Position numbers and translations under genes: made by a program. A DNA stretch of 64,000 nucleotides from Eutreptiella sp. 'Long Island Sound 2002'. Taxonomy: Eukaryota > Euglenozoa > Euglenophyceae > Eutreptiales > Eutreptiaceae. The DNA lies in contig OZ038388.1 of the NCBI GenBank assembly GCA_964036045.1, positions 31,889,759-31,953,758 on the forward strand, in the 5' to 3' direction. Of this stretch, positions 33,801 through 43,400 are shown in pieces. A model generated the notes under the pieces. That model saw only the letters and a program-made list of their open reading frames with translations. It did not search any database and had not been told where the DNA came from. Position 1 is the stretch's first letter, and every line of letters starts with the position of its first letter.

Positions 33801-36800
33801 TCACGCATGTCTGACGACGCCTCCACACTGTCCTGCAGCACCATGTGTTCTCACTGCACCACTCCATAAACCCAGTGCCCCACATGGGCACCATCAGCGC
33901 AACAAACCCACCCAAGCAACCCCCCCCCCCCCCCTGAATGGCTGTGTGTTGAATGTGCGCTAACCAGCACCACCAGGGCACAGTGAGCCCGAACCAAGAT
34001 CCCAGGAGTACCGGCCGAATGGGGCCAGCGTCAAGCAGGTATCCCAGGGACTGACCCTGACCACCATGCACGCCACTGACCCTGTAGAGTCAAAGCCCCG
34101 CAAACTTGGGTACGACAGTGTACATATGGAAGGTAGGGACAAGCGAACACTGGCGGAAGCACCGGGACAGTCGCCTAGCAAAAACCCGGACGCACTGCTG
34201 TGAACTTGCTGAAGAACAATGGCTGGAAGTGTCTATGGCGGGGACATCCAGCTCAGCCTACCGACCAATTGAAGCCCCCCTGGGGGGGGGGGGTAGGGTC
34301 TGGGTGGGTGGGTGGGTGGGTGGGTGGGTGGGTGGGTGGGTCAATTTTCACTGAGAGAACAGTGGTAGAAAGTGACAAAATTTTCCGGTCACAGTGGTAA
34401 AAAGTGACAAAGGTTTCCGGTCTGCAGCTAGTGGGAACTGAACCGACGCTCTCCAAGATTGACAGTGGAGCGATCTACCACTAGGGTAACCACCGGTTCT
34501 GCCATACCGCCGCTCAAAGACGGCATAGTGACTGAATGACACAATTTTTTTTGGCCAAATACACAGAGTTTTTGTGTTACCAGCTGATTCTTGCAGCACA
34601 CGAGCACCCCCCCCCCCCCTACGGGGGGGGTAGGGGGGGGTCTGGGTGGGTGGGTGGGTGGGTCAGCTTGGGTGGGTGGGTGGGCTGCCTGGTCCTGAGG
34701 CAGCCCCACAGGGACCCCCCGCCCCCCCCCCCCGTTGCTAAGCAAAGGTCTGGTCTGCGGGCAACTGCTTCGACGAACGCATGTCCCTGGGTATTTCTGG
34801 TCCGGCAGCTCACAGAGAACACCGGACAGTGTTCAACAGTGTGCATGGCGCTGGCACTCGCTGTCTTTTCAAGCAATTGCAACCGTGCCATCACGAAAGC
34901 CTTGGGACATGGGAAGGGAGGGGGGATGGGGTGGCGCATAGCGGACGTGGCGTTTGACATGTGTTTTGTACACGGCTTTGTGTGTAACACGCAGTACCAA
35001 GTGTGATGTGCGCTGTACATGCACATCAGAATTTCCTCTTATTTTTGTTTGCCATCGTCGTCTGGATAGAGAACAACCTGGACCCCCATCGGGGTGCATT
35101 TGGCCGTTCGCCCTGAAATGCATGTGTATTTCAGGGAAGGTCCAGCGCTGGAAGAAAATGGGCTGCGACAGAGTCAAGCAGAAGGCTGTTTTGGAGCTCT
35201 GGAAGGCCAAGCAGCAGAACCAAGAAGGAATGGTATAGGATGTGCCGACTGGTGAATCGAGGGGGTAGTATGAAGTTTGTGCAACGGGGTGATCACACAC
35301 GTTGAGTATCTATTCCACCTCAACCACATTAATCACCACATTTCATGTTCTTAAACCCTTATTCACCCTCAACCGCCGCTACGTTGCATTGAAGCCCCTC
35401 ATTCATCCTCAATCAACGTGACCTGGAAGCCAATAAACCTCATCTGCCCTGCTGATGGTGCGGTAATTGAGGGTAATTGAGCGTGATCGAATGCTACCAA
35501 GAAACGCTGACTGAGGGCACTATCGAGAACCACGTAACGCGGGCAGCATGAGACAGGCCAACATTCGCCGAGACAGTCTGAATCTGTTTCCCACACACAT
35601 GCCAACCGACGAGCCTCGAGCGGGGAACTTCGACGGGCCGGGCACTGAGGGGGAACGTTAGTGCGCCGGGCGCGCGCCGGGCATCTTTTGTGACCCGTGC
35701 CCCACCGGTGGACTGTTGCCGTTGATATGTTGGGCAACATTATATGGATTTGCCCCTTGGCCCCCGGGACATCAGCAGATGTTTTGATTTGGGATGGGTA
35801 TGGACCATCTCGTACCCGAGGTGATTTCTTTGATTTCGAAGTTGGGGGCCATGATGGTGCTTAGAAAGGCCGGATTCATGGCATTGTGCCATTCATTGGA
35901 AGAAAGAATGGCACTTTGACAGCCCGCCAACAATGTTATAATGACGTGCACGGGTGGTATAGGGCACACATTGAGCAGCTGTTTGCTCGGTTGTGGCACG
36001 CAAGATGAGGCAGAGGATGAGGCAGAAGTGTGTGTGTTGTGTTGCCAGAAGCGCTCCACCGTCGCAGTTTGTGATGAGTGTAAGGAGCACTATTGTACTG
36101 AATGTATTGACACCCACACTTGTGGGACCAATGTTGTTTGTTAAGTACAATACAGATGACAATTGGAGTTGCTGAATTCACAGATATTGCTTTATTTTGC
36201 AGCGTGCTTTGCAGGGAAGGTGCGCAGTCCATCATGGTCTATTTGGGGGGCCTTCTCCATCAGAGGGTAAATCTCGGGCTGAAGTCGGGATAGTTAATAG
36301 AAAAGTAGCGCGCCGAGTGCGCGCCGGGCAAAGATTCCCCCTGAGTACATGTACACGCAAGTGAGCGCATGGAAGTCATGATCCCTTCAGCAGCACCGGG
36401 AGCCCCGCCGTGTAGGTTCTCTCGTCCTCGTTGTCGTCGTCGTCGTCCCATGGGCCAAAACCCGACAACCGCCATGGCACGATGAACACCTTCCGCACGC
36501 ACCACGTGCATCACAAGTCCCCGTCCCATCGGTTGCCTGGGTTTCCAAAGACTGGTGGGATGTTTGCTGTGGCCTGCCAGGCCAGGCCAAGCCGCCATTC
36601 GTGCCATGCGATGGCACATGCCTCATCCCATTCCATCCCAAGGGGGACATGGAAGGCAGCTCCCATTTGATTGCTATTTTGGGTCCCCCTGGCCCGAAAT
36701 TGCCGAATCCTGCAAATCACCATTGGGGGGGGGTTCTCGAGTGTCGGGTATCACGCTGTTTTGCAAATTGTGACAGCGTCTTGAAAAAGAAGTCGGGGGG

Positions 36801-39800
36801 GGGGGGGTCGTGGTCGTTGCCCTCCCCGTCGTCGCCGCCGGCGGCGTCGTCGTCGTGTGTCTTTCGGCCTGACGCAGGCCACAAGGTTCGGAGAATGCTC
36901 CTCACGAAGGATCTGGGCTGTGTAAGACAGGGCCAGGGGTCCGGAGCGCCAGGTGTGGCATGATAAAGTTGGCGGTGGGTGGGCATTCTTGCCCTTCTCT
37001 CGTTTGCGGTCGTGGTCGTCAACATCATCATTCCCCACCACCACCACCACCATCAGCAGCAGCAGCAACTGTCATAGAGTCGTCAGTAGTTGTGAATGCT
37101 CGCTCGATGCTCGATGAAGACGACAACGATGATGAACGCAACTACCAACATTATTTTGGGTGCGACTGGCAGCAACAACAATGACAGGAATCATATCCGC
37201 GAAAACTGGTTTCCACTTGTGCAGTGATTTTCACTTGCGAGGGGCACGCTGTTCTGGGGCAAGTAGGATCAGCGCTTTGAATGGCCGCACGAACATGCTG
37301 GTCTGCAGGTACCCCTGCATTGCAGAGCTCCATAGTGCATTGCAGTGGTTGAGTAGGCCTCTGCATGTCAGTGCACTGTGCCAGCCTTTTGGAATGTTGC
37401 GTGCTGGATCGGAGCCCACTATGTCAATGGCACCTTCACGTGATTCCACAAAAGCGCCCAATGCCCCGAAAAGGAATGCAGAAAAGGCACTTCCTGAGGC
37501 ATACCCAATAAACAACCCAAGTCAAGGGAGAGTGCCCAGCACAACACATCATTGGGACCGCCATCCCACCACCAAATGTGAGGCCCGTCGCCGTTCCTGT
37601 TGCCATTTACGGGGGTTGTGCCGGAGCCATCGCCATTTCCACCGCCTGCGCCCCGTTTCTCATTGTGCATGCGGTGCTGACAGCAGAGCCTCCCTGTTCA
37701 GCACATGGGCCCGCATCGCAGTGTGTGGCAGCACGGTGTTCCCGTTTGGTGCTCCGTGGGGGGGGCGGCAGGTGAACCATCAAAAGGGGGAATGGTTTGC
37801 TGGTTGGTTCCACGTGTGGAGCCGTGCCTCCGGTGTGTGAGCGACTCTGGGGGAGTGTGTATGTGTACGGGGGTTGGGTTGGGTTGCTGGTCTCGCAGCG
37901 GCCTGCGTAATCCGGAACTTGAGGCAGGTCTTGCCCGAGTCTGGACATGTGCAGGCATGCGCTGGAAAGAGTGCGAGGGGTACCCACCTCCGCTTAGAGT
38001 GACGGTTAGTTCCACCCTAATCACTTCTGTCTGACAGCAACGTCCCACTGACCGTTTGTAGGCGCGACACTCTGGCCCTCACACCGCTTTCAGGACCCGT
38101 TTGGCAGCCCCGTTTGGAAGCCCCCCGTCAGCCTCCCGTCCCCCCAAGTACATCCCTCTGTGCAGGAGTCTCCCGTCGTGCTGCTTCGGGAGGCGTTTTT
38201 AACGGAGAGCGAAGAAACGTTGCAGCAACGTGCCGCCCACTACGCCAACCGGACACTTCTGGCGAATCTGGAGCGTATTTGGCTGAAGTTGCCAAGAGAG
38301 AGGTGTCTACAACTTTGCCCACACATTCCGTTCCTGATCACCCACGTGGCTTTGCCAACATCTTTTGTTCGGACCGTGTGCTTGCCTGGACCAAGGGGAC
38401 ATATGTGACTGCATGCCGCAGACTTGAAGCTCCGACAATACTCTTGAACTGTGCCGCATTCGGTTAGAGGGACCGCAGGGGAATCTCGGCTCAGTCAACC
38501 CAAGGAACCCCCCCATCCCCCACCCACCCAACCCCTCCGGGCAAAAGATAGTGCGGCTAGGTCGAGGCCTTGACGCCACCTTTTCCCCAGTGTCGGGACC
38601 CCGGGACGGCAGGGGTCATGTAGCCATATTCTTTTCTCTCTCTGCTGTGGAGAAGCCCATACGGCAGGGGTTATGTAGCCACGCCATTCTTCTCTGCTCT
38701 GAGTCAGGTACGAGGTTCAACACCTGGTTTGGCTAAGTTTCAACGTACCATATAGGGCAGGGCACGACACTTGTCTGTTTTGCACCACAAATGTCATCAC
38801 TTGGCAGTGGTTCACAAAGGAGAACAACGTCCTGTAGGTGTCATTGTTTGGCTCATTTTCTTGGCGGATCGCACAGCCAGTTTGGTGGCTCCCATCCATC
38901 ACAACCCCCCCCTCCCCCCCCGGACTGCACCTACAACCAGGTATCGACCCGCGCAGGCCTGGGGTGTTGCCTCGGGTGTAGTGCCAGCAAGCGCACCACT
39001 ACCCGTGGGAACAACCCCCCTCCTGAGCGTTCCCACAACCAGGTGTTGCCCCGCTCCAGGGCTGAGACGTTACCCTGGGTGCCAGAAGCAGCACTATTGA
39101 GCAAGCAGCTGGCCCGTTCTCACCCACTGAAAAAAATTTTCCCAGTGGCTTGGGACAACCAATATAGACATTTTCCTCCTGACAACCCAAACCAGTGCGT
39201 ACACCTGGAAGGACCAACCGGCACACTTACGCAGCCTTTCTGGCGCTCGCCCCCCCACACCTAGCCCTCCCCTCTCCCGCTTCCCAGGTTGTTCATTGAT
39301 GATGTCACCGATGTGGTAGAACCCAAAGGCCCCAAGAAAGAGCGGAAGGGTCGGGTACAGACCTACTGAGCCGGGCTTCCTGTGCAGAGTCCATTCATGT
39401 GAGATTGTTCAGCTGCAACGACCCTGTGCTCTGTAGCGTAGCATTGTGTCTGGGTGGCGGGGGATTCATTAGGCCCAGAGGTCGAAAGAAGTCGGTTGGG
39501 GATTGGGTGTAACGCGTGACGCTGGCTGTGTAGTGTGGATCTGCCCATCTTCAGCACATGAACATTTCGTTGCCAACTCTCCATCCCTCCCCCAAAGCAG
39601 CTGCAAGTCCGGTAGTAGCAGCACAGCAAGCCAGGTGCCAATTCTCCCTAAAAATAGTTGCATGTGTGTCAATAACGACCCCAAAAGCTCGGCAGCAAAA
39701 ATGCTGGCGGCTGCCTCCAGGCCCCCTCCAGGCTCTACCATACCCCGAGGTGTTGATTTTTGGATGTCAGCGCCCCATGTCTTTTCGTTTTTCGTTTTGC

Positions 39801-40386
39801 ATCTCCCGGATATGTTATTTTCAAATGGAGGCCCTTGCAGGACCTCTACGGGGCGTCCAGAATGCGACCAAAGCCCAGCCGCCTTGGAGCCTTATCAACG
39901 CCCGTGTCTGACTATCCGTTTGTAGGATTCTGTGCAATGCTTCGTACAACATCCCTCAAACTTCTCTGAAGATCTTCCACCAAAACTTCCAGGCTAATCC
40001 GGTGCAACAGCTGCAACACAGACGTTCAGCCTGTATTTCGGCGCCTGCCAGAGACACACCAGAAAAGGCGATTGAGAATTCAGAAGCCACCGTAGCGATC
40101 CAGCAACAAACGGCGGAATCCATTGAATGTCTAGTGGATGAATGTGCGACCATCACCAGGCCCCAACCTCCGGCCCTGGTGCAACGTCCAACAGCCGACG
40201 ACAATAAGGCACCCAAAACCGCGGTCGAAGGTCTGAACAAACGATTGATGAGGCAGCATGTGCACACCTCCGTGCACACTTGTGAGCACAAGAATGGTGC
40301 CTTTTGGCAGGGGTTGGGTCCTGGACATCAAACTCACTTTCTGCATCTTAACCAATTTCAATTGCCGTCATATCTATGGGGTGTGC

Positions 40387-40422
<36 letters not shown>

Positions 40423-43400
40423 CTCCGTTCCGATGTGTGCAGTCTGCGGTGCGTGGTCGTGTGTGGATGGTATAGTCGGTATGTGCTGTGTGGTGTGCGG
40501 GTAGGTTTGCATTGTGCAGCTTTACGCAGAGATCAGATACTGCAAGTCCGTAGCTACTACGCCAAATACAGCTCAACAAAAAGGGGAATGATCGTGGTGC
40601 TAGCACAGAGCAGGGGCTGCAAAAGCTGTAAAAATTTCACAAGTCCTCAGACACTCGCATTGTAACGAAAAGACGACGAAAACAAATGCCGAAAACACCA
40701 GCATAAAAAAGCATTTTCACTACAATGCCCTCCTCTCGTATGACTTCTACGGCCTTCGGGATCTATTGCCCCTGTTTGCCCCTGTTTATTGCGGTTTGCC
40801 TCCAGAGCATTAAAGAAGACAGTTGCATAGATCACGCCGTTCAACTGGTGATAGAATTGAGGCAATATCCGGAACTGCACCCAGTCACCTGCGATTGACG
40901 CCACCCCGTGCCCTGTTGCAGTGATCGATTGACAAGCCAGACTTACAGAATGTTTGCAGAGAAGCTGCTGATTACCCTTGTGCCTGAGGTGTGTTACCTG
41001 GAAGTCTTGGCAACGTGCTGCACTACGGATGCGTGCCCATTTATTACATGGTCGCTGGCTCTTGTTGCCTGAGCATGCGCATTTATGTACATGCAGTGCC
41101 ATGGGATTTGTGCATTGTTTCGAAAGCTACTCATTTTTGCAGCCACTGAGCTCTGACGAAGTGAAAGAGCTGATGGATTACTACTGGACACAAGACACAC
41201 AAGGTCACTGTGAGCGAGGCTCTTGGCTACAGACAGGGCTGGGGCTGGGGCCAGATGTGCGTTGTTGGAGCTGCACTCCTCGATAGGACTGAAGCTAGGG
41301 TTCGGGCAGAGGTTTTCCGCTTTTCATGTTGCCAACCATCCCGAACAATATTGAACAAAAAGTGCACATCATAGGAAACCGCAAATAGCCACGAAAAACA
41401 CGAAAAGCATTGAGACATCTGTACTTCTTCTCAATTTTGTCTATATGCTTCAATCACTGTCGTACATGGGGGATTTCTGGGTGCGGAGCATGTCTGATTC
41501 TGAATCCCGACACGGTGCCAATGTCATTGGGCCCCAAGCAGAATTGGGCACCAAAGAAGAGTGTGACCGTGGAAGCAGTTGCATGCAAAGTCCCTAAGGA
41601 TCCCAAAGGCAGACGTTGGGGCCTGATGGGCTCTGGTGTCCAACGCATTTGTCGCCTAAACGAGGTGATGAGCTCTAATGGGAAATACACCTCCCTGGCC
41701 GAAACCGCGATTCACACAGCAACATGCAGCTCACCTACAGCCGTAGCCTCAACTGGGATTTAACACCCGGGCCCACAAGATTTTCAAATATTACGTAATT
41801 TTGGGCGAGAATTCTGGATCATGATTTTTGTGATTCTACGTGATTTTCCCGCTACTTTTGCGCCAACATCCTTCTGATGGGGAATATGCGCAGGGAATCC
41901 AACGCCAACAGATTAAGCATACAAACCCAATACACAAAGACTTTTCCCTCATATTCACAAGGCCACAAGGGGAAAACATTGCGACTCAGAAACCGCAGCC
42001 TCTCACTCACTTCTCTCGGCCGTTGGGTTCCTCCAGCAGGGCACAGTGGATTGTTTAGATACTACAAACTGCCAAGCCAATACACGCAACCGAGCAGCCC
42101 TTTTCCTCAAGCAAAATAACATTTTGACCAGACGGCCGCCATGTGACGTGAGCCTAGACAAAGCCGACACCCGGTGGCATTCAGCACAACTTTGTTGGCT
42201 TGACGGGGCGCGTGCCCAGTGTCATGTATGAGCGTCGCAGTGTGTCTTGATGCGCTCCATGTACAGCGCGGAGACTGACCAGGTCGTCTGACGACATCCG
42301 TCGGACCAGCCCTTTGGGGTTCCCCCAAACACCTCCGCAAGATGACATTTTGTGGTGACGTCCTGTCGACATGAGTCCTGCATTGGCATTGAGCTGCCGG
42401 GCGGGTCTGCAACAACTGCGGTGCGCAACGGGTCAACGCGTTGCGTGCTCTTTGCACTCTGCCCTGCCGTGTCCAGCAGAAGCGAGGCTCTGACACGTCT
42501 CTAATCCCTCCCGACCGTCACCTGTCAGAATCTCTATTTCCCTGCACTGTGTTGAGCATGACCATCCGTTACGCTGCGCTACGGCGATTTTCAAGAACCC
42601 TATACCAAGCCCTTAGTGGACGATTAGCATGATGCACCATTCACTTCCCCTTTTGGCGTTCCCTGTTCTGTAACTCCTGCCCCGAGTGTTGTTGCTGTCT
42701 GTACATTCACCTTGATATAAGCACAAGGGCGTTTGCTTCTACAGGTGGTCTGCTGGGGGAATGTCCAATGGTCTGTGGTTTGGTTGAGACCGAGGTAGCA
42801 GGATGCGTGAGCCCCATTCCTTCTGACAGGTCAGGGCAGCCTGAGCCGCAGTCAGTTCCTTGACTTGTTCTTCGGATTGGCATGTGAGAACTGCAACACT
42901 GCCACCGCATCAGAGTACCAGGACTTCTTCAGGCACTGCCACGACGTTATCTTCGGTGCGCATCCCGACTCTTTCTGCATTGGTTCCTCATGGTGCGCAT
43001 GGCATGTCATGCAGTGCGTTCGATTTTGGAGAATAGAGGTGCGGCAGACTGACTGACGGCGAACAGATTTGGTCAGCGCCATCAGACCAATGCTGCTGGT
43101 CGTGATATGATCATTCATCCGAAAAAGGTACATGAGAGATCTGTAGCGAGTCCACATGCCGCGCCTGAGCAAATCTTTGGCTGGTGATCAGCCGCAGGGG
43201 ACCAGGGACGGGACGTTCATGTCAAGCCGGGAAATCCGAATGCCAATGATCTCATGTCCACCGCATGAAAACGTTCAGTGGAAGGTCAGGAAAACCAACA
43301 GAACACAGGCACTTGTCGTTATTCACAAGGGCCCGCACCAGTTCACAGAGGCATTGCACTGCGCAAGTCTCCGAGGCTGTGGCACTGAGCGGAGGGTCTT

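Noticed and set aside
34423-34499. Functional tRNA-Asp gene
   Set aside because: The acceptor ends do not pair and the anticodon loop has three extra bases; better read as a tRNA-derived repeat.
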